Source: a virus. From it: a stretch of DNA of 61,841 nt. Location of the stretch: the IMG/VR virus record IMGVR_UViG_3300046525_000096, positions 1 to 61,841 of that record. One strand, 5' to 3'. Under the pieces are notes generated by a model. That model was not told the DNA's origin and did no database searches. It saw only the letters and a program-made list of their open reading frames with translations. The translations under genes were made by a program, and so were the position numbers. Below, one piece after another: positions 54,295-61,841 of the stretch (position 1 is the stretch's first letter; each line of letters opens with the position of its first letter).

Positions 54295-54710
54295 CAGACC
54301 CACCCCCAGCCGGGCTCGTACTCCAGTCCAGGCCCGTAGCTGTCATCGACCGGCCAGGTCGGCGACGGGTCCGCGGCGACGGGGGTGGGGTCGACCGTGA
54401 ACGCGCCCCCGCGACCGGCCAGGGACTTGAGGGCGGCCTTGTCAGCTTTCGTCAGGTACAGGCCACCGGAACCCTGCGGACGCTGGACCGACATCGGGCC
54501 GATCGTCTCGTAGGACACCTGCTGCGGATTGACATAGGCCCGGCCAGCCACCGACAGGACGACCGCGGTCGCCTCATCCGGCAGCGGTTTGACCACCGAC
54601 TGACACAGGGCGACGGCCTGCTCGATCAGCAGGTCCGCCCGATCGCCAGCGATCTCCTCCAAGCCCAGGTACAAGGCCAGCTGCTCAGCGGTAGGAGGTA
54701 CGAATGTCAT
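54294..54710 (-). CDS. Head-tail adaptor (gp6-like)
   Basis: The 138-residue product has the helical start of adaptor proteins (PTAEQLALYLGLEEIAGDRADLLIEQAVALCQSV) and a helix pair near AGRAYVNPQQVSYETIGPMSV. It would bind under the portal ring. Confidence 0.74.
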   Translation of the reverse strand: MTFVPPTAEQLALYLGLEEIAGDRADLLIEQAVALCQSVVKPLPDEATAVVLSVAGRAYVNPQQVSYETIGPMSVQRPQGSGGLYLTKADKAALKSLAGRGGAFTVDPTPVAADPSPTWPVDDSYGPGLEYEPGWGWV

Positions 54711-54719
54711 CGAATCCTC

Positions 54720-55733
54720 CTAGGCCAGGGCCTCCACGGCATCGCACCAAGTGGCGAGGTCGGGGGCAGGATCCAGCTCGGCAGAGCGCGCCTTTGCCCG
54801 CTTCGAGACGAGCCCGTACTCGGTCTTGCTGGTCAGCAGCTTGCGGATCGCCATCTCGTAGCCGTCCACGTCGTGCAGGTCGATGAACACGCCGGCCTCG
54901 CCCAGCGACTCGCACAGCCCCGGGGTGGGGTGGGCGATCACGGGCAAACCGCTGGCCATGGCCTCGACCCCGGCACGGCCCCACGATTCGTAGGACGACG
55001 GCATCAGCAGGATCTTCGTCCGCCCGTAGACGGCGTCCCGCATCTCGTGGCCGCACATGTGGTCGATGATCTCGACATTGGGCAGGTCGGGGACGATCTG
55101 CTCGCCATAGGCGCCAACAACCGCAAGGAACTCAACGTCAGGCATGCGGCGGGCGAGCTTCTCGAAGAGGGCCCCGCCCTTCTCGAGGTTGAGGTTGACC
55201 AGCGTGACCTTGCTGCCCGGCCTGGTCCGGTACTCGTCGGCGAAGACGGGCGGACGGACGATTACCTCGGTCCCGGGGCGGACGCCCTTGGGGTACTCGG
55301 CGAAGAAGAGCTCAGCCTCCCGCTTCATCCACTGGGAGTTGTAGACGGCGAGCGAGCAACCCTGCGCCATCTCCCGGAAGGACTGGGTGTGCGTGTTGTG
55401 GCAGACCACAGCCAGGGGCTTGCCGTACCCGCGAGCCAGCGCACCGGCGGACGGGACGTTCTCCAGATGGGAGACGACCACGTCCGCCCGCCGGATGGCC
55501 GAGGCGGCGTCGAGGCGGGACTGGAGCGGAACGACCTGAACGCCGTCGAGCTCGTAGTCGGCCTTGTCGTCGGTGTAGCGGGACAGCCACACCGACACTT
55601 CGTGCCCGCGTTCGACGAGCGCGCGAAGCTGGGAGTGGACCATCCACTCCGCTCCCGCGTTGTGGCGCGGCGGGTAGCCGTGCAGCCGGGCGACGATCCG
55701 CATCGGCGCCCGGCCACCCCCCACGCCCGGCAT
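54720..55733 (-). CDS. GT4-type glycosyltransferase within the head operon
   Basis: The 337-residue product (ATG 55703 may be the true start, giving MRIVARLHGY) has two Rossmann-like halves. They carry LHGYPPRHNAGAEWMVHSQLRALVERGHEVSVW near the start and PSSYESWGRAGVEAMASGLPVIAHPTPGLCESLG near residue 255, with the paired glutamates of GT4 retaining enzymes. It overlaps the capsid stop and is read in the same operon, so capsid or other virion proteins are plausible acceptors. It could also modify host surface sugars. Confidence 0.85.
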   Translation of the reverse strand: MPGVGGGRAPMRIVARLHGYPPRHNAGAEWMVHSQLRALVERGHEVSVWLSRYTDDKADYELDGVQVVPLQSRLDAASAIRRADVVVSHLENVPSAGALARGYGKPLAVVCHNTHTQSFREMAQGCSLAVYNSQWMKREAELFFAEYPKGVRPGTEVIVRPPVFADEYRTRPGSKVTLVNLNLEKGGALFEKLARRMPDVEFLAVVGAYGEQIVPDLPNVEIIDHMCGHEMRDAVYGRTKILLMPSSYESWGRAGVEAMASGLPVIAHPTPGLCESLGEAGVFIDLHDVDGYEMAIRKLLTSKTEYGLVSKRAKARSAELDPAPDLATWCDAVEALA

Positions 55734-56689
55734 CAGGAGGAGCCGCCAGCCGCCAGGTACTTCACGAACGCTTCGGTGTCGCCGAGGACGAAGCCGTAGT
55801 ACGCCTCCGCCAGCAGGAGCACGAGGTTCTCCTGGAAGGCGGAGTGCACGCCGCCGTCCTCGTCGATGTACGTTGCCTCGCGGCTGATCTTGATGGTGAT
55901 GTCCATCCCGACGCCGTATGCCGTCTGGGACCAGTCACCGCCGATCCCGCGGAGGCCGGTGTCGACCGTGCCGGACTGACGGCGGAGCTTGCCGGAGACC
56001 GACCGCGAGTAGGCAACCGGCTCACCGACGAGCGTGCCAGCCAGGGCCGCACCCGTACCAGGGACCGTGGTGTCGACGAAGATCGGGCGGCCGGTGGTGT
56101 CCGTCGCGCCGAGCAGGGCGGGCTTCATCCGGTGGTCCAGCAGGGTGCCGGTGTAGTCCCAGTCATCGTCGACGGTCTCCTTCATGCCGTTGACGATGTC
56201 CTTGTAGATACCGCCAGTGGACTGGGAGGCCGTCCCGATGGTGACCGACTTGCTGGTCTCCGCCAGGTAGTCGGGGAACGGCCCGGTCGCGCCCTTCATC
56301 GTCTTTCCGTGAATCGCGGCCCGGTCGAACGCCCGGGAGAACGCGGTCGGAAGGTCGTTCTGCAGCTGCGTCCACAGGCCGGCAGCGTTGGACTGCACGA
56401 CCTCCATCGCGACCGGGATGAGGACGGCGATCTTCTTGCCGCTCATGGTCTTGATGTCGACGCCGCCGGTACCCAGCGGCTTGCGGCCAGCCTGGTCGAC
56501 CCAGTCGGCGGTCGGCACGTCCAGCGGGACCGGGATGGCGGTGGTCGCGGACATCGACAGGGGGATGCGCCGGGACAGGGCCATGACGGCGGACTGCTCG
56601 ACGGACTTCTCGAAGATCGGGCCGGTCAGCGTCGGCGGGAGGAACGTCGCATCGACGTCACTCAGCTTGATGGGATTGGTGTGAGCCAT
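55733..56689 (-). CDS. Major capsid protein, HK97 fold
   Basis: The 318-residue product has the HK97-type sequence: SVEQSAVMALSRRIPLSMSATTAIPVP near the start, VDIKTMSGKKIAVLIPVAMEVVQSN (E-loop/P-domain strands), AFDRAAIHGK and a C-terminal ITIKISREATYIDEDGGVHSAFQENLVLLLAEAYYGFVL. A separate scaffold gene lies just upstream. Confidence 0.9.
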   Translation of the reverse strand: MAHTNPIKLSDVDATFLPPTLTGPIFEKSVEQSAVMALSRRIPLSMSATTAIPVPLDVPTADWVDQAGRKPLGTGGVDIKTMSGKKIAVLIPVAMEVVQSNAAGLWTQLQNDLPTAFSRAFDRAAIHGKTMKGATGPFPDYLAETSKSVTIGTASQSTGGIYKDIVNGMKETVDDDWDYTGTLLDHRMKPALLGATDTTGRPIFVDTTVPGTGAALAGTLVGEPVAYSRSVSGKLRRQSGTVDTGLRGIGGDWSQTAYGVGMDITIKISREATYIDEDGGVHSAFQENLVLLLAEAYYGFVLGDTEAFVKYLAAGGSS

Positions 56690-56704
56690 GGAGGGCTACC
56701 TCTC

Positions 56705-57289
56705 TCAGCGGCCCTTCAGGGCCTTTGCCATGAGTCCGGCGAATTCCTCCGCCGGCGTGGAAGGGGTTCGGTTGCCGTTGCCCGAGGAGCCCTGGGTACG
56801 GTCCGGGAGGGGACGGCGCGGGCCGCCCTCGTCGGGACGGGCCCAGTGCGGCTTGCGCTTGAGGAGATCGGCGAGAGCTTCCTTGATGGCATCGGTGTCG
56901 ATCACGCCGTCCTCGTCCACGTAGGTGGCGAGGTCCAGCGAACCGACCGCGTCCTCCGGGTCTGCGAATTCGCGAGCCAGCGCCTCCACCTTCGAGGCGA
57001 CGGCGGCGCGGACGGCCCTCTCGGCCCGCTCCCGCTGCGCGGCCAGCTGGTCATTGAGGCGCTCCGCCTCCGTCTTCTGGGCGTCCTCGAGCTCCTTGGC
57101 CTTGGCTGCCAGGGGTTCGAGCACCTTCAGGCGGTCACGGAGGCTCTTGGCCTCACTGTTGGCCTTGCGGATCTTCGCTTCGGCTCGTGCGCGATCGAAA
57201 GGCTCTTCCTCAGCGCCGTCCGCCTCCAGGGCGGTCTCAGGCTCCTGCGGTTCCTCGGCGGCCTGCTCGGTCTCCTCGTTTTCGGGCAT
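56705..57289 (-). CDS. Capsid scaffold protein
   Basis: From ATG 57289 the 194-residue product is a long charged coiled coil (ARAEAKIRKANSEAKSLRDRLKVLEPLAAKAKELEDAQKTEAERLN..) with an acidic N-terminus and a short C-terminal helix for capsid binding (PAEEFAGLMAKALKGR). Typical of Siphoviridae scaffolds. Confidence 0.82.
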   Translation of the reverse strand: MPENEETEQAAEEPQEPETALEADGAEEEPFDRARAEAKIRKANSEAKSLRDRLKVLEPLAAKAKELEDAQKTEAERLNDQLAAQRERAERAVRAAVASKVEALAREFADPEDAVGSLDLATYVDEDGVIDTDAIKEALADLLKRKPHWARPDEGGPRRPLPDRTQGSSGNGNRTPSTPAEEFAGLMAKALKGR

Positions 57290-57346
57290 GGTGAAACGGC
57301 CCTCCAGGGGCTGAGATGGGGCCACCTCCAGGGCGGCCATGGGGGG

Positions 57347-58117
57347 TTACAGAACGGACAGATGCCCGTGATCGGCGAGAGCCCGTCGGAATCGGCGCAG
57401 CTGATCGCCCGGATAGGGTGCGGCGTAGTCGCGGTAGAGCCGCTCCCACTCGCGTGCGTGATCGGACAGCTCGAATCGCTGCCCCTTGAAAACCGGGACC
57501 ACGCCGCAGTGGCAGCCGTCGTGGGCCCGGAAACCTGCAGTGTCCTGCTTGTACACCACCCCGCGGGTCGCTAGGAGCTTGCAGAAGGCGCAGGCACCCA
57601 GCGCAGCCGCGCGGGCCCAGGCAGTTGCCTGCCGGTCCTGGCGCACTGCCTCCTGCACCGTGCCCCGCCCCTGGTCGGTGACCAGCTTCTGCGCGACTGC
57701 CTCGGCCTTCTTCTCCGCCTGCTCCAGGCGGACTTCCAGCGGTTCCCGTTGCGCCTCGGTCGTGTCCGGGTCCTCCGGATCCCGCTCCCAGACGTCCTTG
57801 GTTGCCCATCGCAGGCTGCTTTCAACCTGCTCATCGGACGGCGGCTCGACCAGGGGCACCGTGAAGCTGCCGGTGACCGCAGCCGCGACGCGCTCGGCCT
57901 CGTAGTAGTCGGCAGCCAGACTGGCCGATGCGGAACCGTACTGCTCGACGAGCGCACGCACCGCCTCGATCCACTCCGGTACGGAGGCTTCGAGGCGAGA
58001 CGGGATGATCAGTCGTCGCAGGCCACGCATGTCCCGGGTCAGCAGCCGCGATAGCCCGCGCTGGGCTCGGCGTTGAGCGTCAGCCGACCGGCCGCCGTCA
58101 GACGCCGGCGACGGCAT
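57347..58117 (-). CDS. Minor head protein (VG15/Mu-F-like)
   Basis: The 256-residue product is helical, and the segment GACAFCKLLATRGVVYKQDTAGFRAHDGCHCGVVPVFKG (about 185-225) has cysteine-histidine pairs typical of actinophage minor head or capsid-maturation proteins. It sits between portal and scaffold. A protease role is possible but no catalytic triad is evident. Confidence 0.75.
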   Translation of the reverse strand: MPSPASDGGRSADAQRRAQRGLSRLLTRDMRGLRRLIIPSRLEASVPEWIEAVRALVEQYGSASASLAADYYEAERVAAAVTGSFTVPLVEPPSDEQVESSLRWATKDVWERDPEDPDTTEAQREPLEVRLEQAEKKAEAVAQKLVTDQGRGTVQEAVRQDRQATAWARAAALGACAFCKLLATRGVVYKQDTAGFRAHDGCHCGVVPVFKGQRFELSDHAREWERLYRDYAAPYPGDQLRRFRRALADHGHLSVL

Positions 58118-59531
58118 CGGTAGCTCCCGCGTCAGGCTGGCTGCTTGGCGAGGCCAGGGCTGTCAGCTGCCGGACCATGTCGGCGCCGCGGGAGCGTCGA
58201 CGTTCCGCTGCGACCCGCTGCCGCTGGTCCTCGGTCAGGCCAGCCATCTCCAGCACGACGTCGCCGTCTGCCGGAAGGATCCCCGCCTGGACCATCTTGA
58301 CGGCGGCATCGGTCTGCGCGGCAATCGTGGGCGTGGCCGGGTTCCGCCATACGGTCTCGATGCGCCGCGCCTTCTCAGGGGGTCGCCCGTCCCGCACCCA
58401 CAGGGCCAGCCGCATGGCGTCCCGGTGGGTGGCGCTGAACCGGCGAATCCGGCGCTCAGCCTTCTTGACCAGCATGCCCTCACTGGAGCGGATGGCGTCC
58501 GCGCTGGCGGGGTTGTCGCTGGTGTAGCCGAGCATGTGCGGCGGCAGCCCCAGCTGGGTGGCCATGATCCGCGCGTACAGGTCGATGATCTTCGTCTGGC
58601 CTGAGGGATCGTGGGCGGTGAACGCGCCCACGACCGGAACATTGCCGTCCTCGTCGCGCTCCAGAGCCAGGACGCGGCCGATGTACGTCTCCCAGGCGCT
58701 CTTCGTGTTGCCCTCGGCATCCTGGAATGCCGACTCGGAGGCGCCGAGAATGTAGCGCTGCGGGGCCCCGAAAAACTCAGCCGCGACCTCGATGCCCATC
58801 AGCCGACGACATGCGGCATCCGTGATCGACATAACCTCTGGAGTGATCTCGCTGCGGCCAATCCGGTCCGCTGTCCGCTGGCGATTCGCCATCCGCAGCA
58901 CCGGAACCATGCCCAGGTTGTGGATGTCACGGTCAAGGACCGTCCAGCCCCCATCGGCCTCCACCGCGTAAACCGTCTGCATCGGCAGGTACAGCGTCAC
59001 GAGACGCTCCTCCGGAGAAAGCCCGAAGTCCTGCCCGGTGGACTGGCACTCACGCAGCGCTGAGGTCGACAGGCGAAGCCGGGCATCCCAGGCCAGCGTC
59101 ATATCGAGGGGCGACTCGAACGTCACCAGCGGCTGGTCCTCCGCACCCTCACCCGAGCCCACAGCAACGTACTCACGACCGTAGGTGAGGGCATCCAGAT
59201 GCCCGAGCGAAGCCTCGTCAACCCAGTCGTTCGCCTCGGCGATCTCCAGCAGGTCCGAGCTGTCAGCCCCATCCGCCCAGCGGAAGGCCTCCAAATCGAG
59301 GCGCTGCTCCAGCGCCTCGACGCCGATCCGGGGCCAGCCAATGACCGTGTGAAGGGTCTTCAGCTGCGGCGGAACCGAGATCCCAAGGTCCCGGACCAGC
59401 TGCTCGCCATTGAAGTAGGCATCGAGGAGCTCCAGCTTGAACCGCTGATTGAGGAGATCCGAGCGGAGCATGGTGAGGATGCCGAGCTCGTCCTCCGACA
59501 GCGACAGCAGGGGAAGAGTGGGAGTCGTCAC
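58098..59531 (-). CDS. Portal protein
   Basis: GTG 59531 overlaps the terminase stop by four bases. The 477-residue product has portal features: an N-terminal helix and stem (DLLNQRFKLELLDAYFNGEQLVRD), YGREYVAVG, and FTAHDPSGQTKIIDLYARIMATQLGLPPHMLGYTSDNPASADAIRSSEG, close to SPP1 gp6-type portals. It forms the DNA gate of the head. Confidence 0.87.
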   Translation of the reverse strand: MTTPTLPLLSLSEDELGILTMLRSDLLNQRFKLELLDAYFNGEQLVRDLGISVPPQLKTLHTVIGWPRIGVEALEQRLDLEAFRWADGADSSDLLEIAEANDWVDEASLGHLDALTYGREYVAVGSGEGAEDQPLVTFESPLDMTLAWDARLRLSTSALRECQSTGQDFGLSPEERLVTLYLPMQTVYAVEADGGWTVLDRDIHNLGMVPVLRMANRQRTADRIGRSEITPEVMSITDAACRRLMGIEVAAEFFGAPQRYILGASESAFQDAEGNTKSAWETYIGRVLALERDEDGNVPVVGAFTAHDPSGQTKIIDLYARIMATQLGLPPHMLGYTSDNPASADAIRSSEGMLVKKAERRIRRFSATHRDAMRLALWVRDGRPPEKARRIETVWRNPATPTIAAQTDAAVKMVQAGILPADGDVVLEMAGLTEDQRQRVAAERRRSRGADMVRQLTALASPSSQPDAGATDAVAGV

Positions 59532-61258
59532 CGCAGCACCACCACCCGTCCCTTGCCGCGGACCGTGGACCGCTTCGTCCAGGCCGTCGAGTTCATGACC
59601 ATCCGGCGCAGCATCCGTGCGCCGATCGCGCACACCGCGAGGTCGACCTTTCGGGCCGACTCCCGGTGCTCCTTGCCGATCGTGTAGCCCCACCGGTTGG
59701 TGCGCCGACGGGCGTTGGCGACGTGCTGGCGCAGCACCTTGTGGCCGTCATGGGTTAGCTGCCGTTCCAGGACATCCCGATAGAAACGGTCGACGGCCTC
59801 GGTGAACACCTGCTGGCGGCGGGGGTCGCGCATGTCCCACATGACCGCGTGCTGACCGTGGCCGGAGGCGACGGCCTTCAACTTCAGCCGCTTCCCGTAC
59901 CGCTGAGCCCAGGCGTCGATGTAGCCGTCCCAGTAGCGCTCGCCATCCGCCTCATCGAAGCCCGAGCCCGGGTCCGCAAAGAACGCGATCGGCTTGTACG
60001 TGGCGAAGGTCAAGTCCACGACGCCATCGACCTCCTCGCGAGGCACTCGCCACGGGACCCCATCGGGCCAGTTCGGCGGCTTCTGCCAAACGCCGAGCGT
60101 CTGCAGGTGTCCGTCGGACAGGCGGCACGCCACCAGGCCCGTCGCGTCGTCGCTCTTGGAGCCGTCAAAGAAGAGGACGATCTCGTCGCCGTCCTGCAGC
60201 TCAATCCCCTCATGCGGACAGGCGTTCCATTCGTAGGGCGCCAGGTAGGCGTCCTCCGAGGCTGTGATCTGGTTGAACCAGAACCGGCGGCTGCGGGACG
60301 GTGGATTGCGGACGTCGAGGATCGACGCCTTCAGCCGCTCGATGTCCAGCCAGGTCGAGTCGCCGCGGACCGCCCGCAGTGTCGGCTCGATCCACTCTTC
60401 CGACAGCTTGGCCTCGGCTGGCGCCTCGAGGCTGTCGTAGAACAGGCCGACATCAGCCGCACGGCCAGTTTCGGCGGACTCGTAGGCCTCGCGGGTGCGT
60501 TCGGCGACGCTATCCTCGCCGGGCTCATAGGCGTTGGTGTTGGCGAGCGTCCTGGACTGGCCGTCAGCGCTCTTGGTGGCGTTGCGCTCAATGACCGCAG
60601 CCATCTCGTGCCCTTGGTTCGACTCCAGCCAGTGGTGCGTCTCTCCCAGATTTACGGCCGTTGGCCGGCCGCCTTCGAGGGCACGAGGCGAGCTGGTGAC
60701 CGCCTCGATGCGGGCCCGACCCTTGTCGGCGTAGATGATCTCCTTGCCGAGGTCAATCCGGTACTCCTCGACGGCCCGCTTCGTCAGGATCGACGGGAAC
60801 AGCGTCATCGTGTTCCGGGTCTGATCCTGAGACACCGCCGCGATCTGCACCCAGGCTGCCGGGTGAGGCTGACCGAGAGGCTGCCCCGGAGGAACGCCCC
60901 ACTCGTTGCCCTCGTCGGCGACCTGCCCATACCGGCACGGGCCGACGAACTCAAAGGCCGACCACGTCGCGATCAGCGGGTCCTTGCCCCAGCCCTTCAG
61001 GCGCTGGATCACCCCATCGCGCCACAGGAACCGGTTCGTCACCGGATCCATGGCGTACCACCACAGCGTCAGCCGGGCCTGTTCGGCGGTGTACCGCCAC
61101 GGCGCCCCGACGTAGTGCTGCAGGTAGGTTGCCGTCCAGGCCAGCGCCTGCCAGCCGAGCGTGTACTCAGGGAGGATGAACTTTCCGTCCTCACCGCGCT
61201 GCCACGTCGGTCCGATGGTGAAGGGGGTGACGACCTCGGGGACCGCGCCGTCATCCAC
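59528..61258 (-). CDS. Terminase large subunit
   Basis: The 576-residue product has an N-terminal ATPase with an unusual Walker A RLKGWGKDP (residues 86-94) in place of GKT/S, and a following PAAWVQIAAVSQDQTRN. The C-terminal nuclease has LFFDGSKSDD, FFADPGSGFDEADGERY and a final acidic site. It drives DNA packaging and cuts concatemers. This atypical P-loop occurs in other actinophage terminases. Confidence 0.86.
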   Translation of the reverse strand: MDDGAVPEVVTPFTIGPTWQRGEDGKFILPEYTLGWQALAWTATYLQHYVGAPWRYTAEQARLTLWWYAMDPVTNRFLWRDGVIQRLKGWGKDPLIATWSAFEFVGPCRYGQVADEGNEWGVPPGQPLGQPHPAAWVQIAAVSQDQTRNTMTLFPSILTKRAVEEYRIDLGKEIIYADKGRARIEAVTSSPRALEGGRPTAVNLGETHHWLESNQGHEMAAVIERNATKSADGQSRTLANTNAYEPGEDSVAERTREAYESAETGRAADVGLFYDSLEAPAEAKLSEEWIEPTLRAVRGDSTWLDIERLKASILDVRNPPSRSRRFWFNQITASEDAYLAPYEWNACPHEGIELQDGDEIVLFFDGSKSDDATGLVACRLSDGHLQTLGVWQKPPNWPDGVPWRVPREEVDGVVDLTFATYKPIAFFADPGSGFDEADGERYWDGYIDAWAQRYGKRLKLKAVASGHGQHAVMWDMRDPRRQQVFTEAVDRFYRDVLERQLTHDGHKVLRQHVANARRRTNRWGYTIGKEHRESARKVDLAVCAIGARMLRRMVMNSTAWTKRSTVRGKGRVVVLR

Positions 61259-61688
61259 CGATCGAAGAGCGGTAGTCGGCGATGGCAGTCACGGAGGCCG
61301 GTACGACAGAGACTGCCGGCTTGCGCTCCAGCTCAATCCTGGCGCGACGCCGGTCCCCTTCGGTCGTCAGCAGGCTGGCCATGACGCTGTTGAGCGCGGC
61401 CACGTACTGCCCGTTCGGAGGACGGTCAGACTGCAGGCCGCGGGACATGAGCTCCGCCGCATACCTGGCCATCGCCCAGTCGGACGGCTCGTAGAACGCC
61501 GCCTGGCCGGAGTCCCGCAGCGAGAGGTACCACTCGGTGGCGATCGGGTGCCACAGCGGGTCAGGTTCGGGGAGGGGCGGCAGTTCAGAGGGGGCGCCGG
61601 CCTTGCCCTGGACGAGCGTCGGCCCGTCGTCGGCATTGCGGCGTCGGCGCTCCTCGGAGCGCTTGGGGACGGGACCACGAGTGCCCAC
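61251..61688 (-). CDS. Terminase small subunit
   Basis: From GTG 61688, with GGAGG six bases upstream, the 145-residue product begins GTRGPVPKRSEERRRRNADDGP, the standard opening of actinophage small terminases, and has helical middle parts (MARYAAELMSRGLQS). It recognises the packaging site. It overlaps the large subunit by eight bases. Confidence 0.84.
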   Translation of the reverse strand: MGTRGPVPKRSEERRRRNADDGPTLVQGKAGAPSELPPLPEPDPLWHPIATEWYLSLRDSGQAAFYEPSDWAMARYAAELMSRGLQSDRPPNGQYVAALNSVMASLLTTEGDRRRARIELERKPAVSVVPASVTAIADYRSSIGG

Positions 61689-61841
61689 GGCGACCTCCAG
61701 GGTCTGACGCACGCCACCAGGGCGAGCAGGAAGGGCGATTGGAGACGTACAGAACAGGGCTGCCACCAGGGCGCCCCATGATCGATTAATGCGTTAGTGC
61801 AGGTCAGAGGCCTAGGAAACCCGTACAGAATTCCAGGTGCT
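61689..61841. other. Region upstream of terminase (window end)
   Basis: About 150 non-coding bases. They include a repeated CCACCAGGGCG and two GTACAGAA motifs, a TCGATTAAT AT-rich patch and a segment at 61791-61813 that closely resembles 29106-29128 in the lysogeny region. In this position a cos/pac site or late promoter is likely. The sequence stops here. Confidence 0.4.

Noticed and set aside
54237-55799. Plus-strand open frame of 520 residues opposite the glycosyltransferase
   Set aside because: It is an antisense shadow of a clear GT4 gene; long antisense frames are expected at this GC content.
55844-57574. Plus-strand open frame of 576 residues opposite capsid and scaffold
   Set aside because: Shadow of conserved virion genes, with no ribosome site.
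59849-61384. Plus-strand open frame of 511 residues opposite the terminase
   Set aside because: Shadow of the terminase gene; composition is dominated by codon complement effects.
1-61841. Circular genome whose ends join at 61841/1
   Set aside because: Reading the glycosyltransferase across the junction stays open for some distance but gives sequence unlike the rest of that family, so the window ends look like cuts in a larger molecule.

Overview
This is GC-rich actinobacterial DNA, most likely from Streptomyces or a close relative. The signs are frequent GTG starts, GGAGG-type ribosome sites, a TraB-like translocase with a KorSA-like GntR repressor, and actinophage-type structural genes. 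Nearly everything looks mobile; I see no rRNA, no convincing tRNA, no transposon insertion sequence and no CRISPR array. Both window ends cut through the element: the left end truncates a glycosyltransferase, and the right end stops about 150 bases upstream of the small terminase gene.

Region 1 (1-3.5 kb, minus strand) holds a host-interaction cluster: a GT2-like glycosyltransferase, an SGNH hydrolase lipoprotein and a collagen-repeat tail-fibre protein. Region 2 (3.6-14.1 kb) is a transfer module: the FtsK/TraB-like DNA translocase, several Spd-like membrane or proline-rich proteins, many tiny genes, an excisionase-like HTH gene and a divergent GntR/UTRA repressor with its own terminator. 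Region 3 (14.1-28.8 kb, minus strand) is an early or replication module of tightly overlapped genes. It has small zinc-knuckle proteins, a DUF4326 protein, an orphan DNA methyltransferase, a DnaC-like ATPase, a replication initiator with a phased iteron array inside its own gene, a RecT annealase and a string of tiny ATGA/GTGA-coupled genes. Region 4 (28.8-32.6 kb) is the lysogeny switch: divergent XRE repressors, an ImmA/IrrE-type protease, a tyrosine integrase, tandem 10-bp repeats that look like integrase or excisionase arm sites, and a further XRE gene between two palindromes.

Region 5 (32.6-40.2 kb) is a mosaic accessory area: small zinc proteins, an XRE-TPR regulator overlapping a GNAT acetyltransferase, several apparently leaderless small genes, a two-gene plasmid-like cassette, a second tyrosine recombinase and a lipoprotein. 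Region 6 (40.2-61.7 kb, minus strand) is a complete siphophage late operon. In order of transcription it runs: small and large terminase, portal, minor head protein, scaffold, HK97-fold capsid, a GT4 glycosyltransferase, head-tail connectors, tail tube, frameshifted tail-assembly chaperones, tape measure with an NlpC/P60 domain, tail tip and fibre proteins, GH25 endolysin, and holin-like membrane proteins.

Two readings fit. One is a single temperate siphophage or phage-plasmid of more than 60 kb that carries a Streptomyces double-stranded-DNA conjugation module. The other is two abutting elements, an integrase-bearing replicating and transfer element on the left and a prophage on the right, meeting somewhere between 32 and 39 kb. 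The left part carries tail-fibre genes but no terminase or capsid, and the right part carries no replication genes. That complementarity favours one genome or a closely integrated mosaic, but the sequence alone does not settle it.
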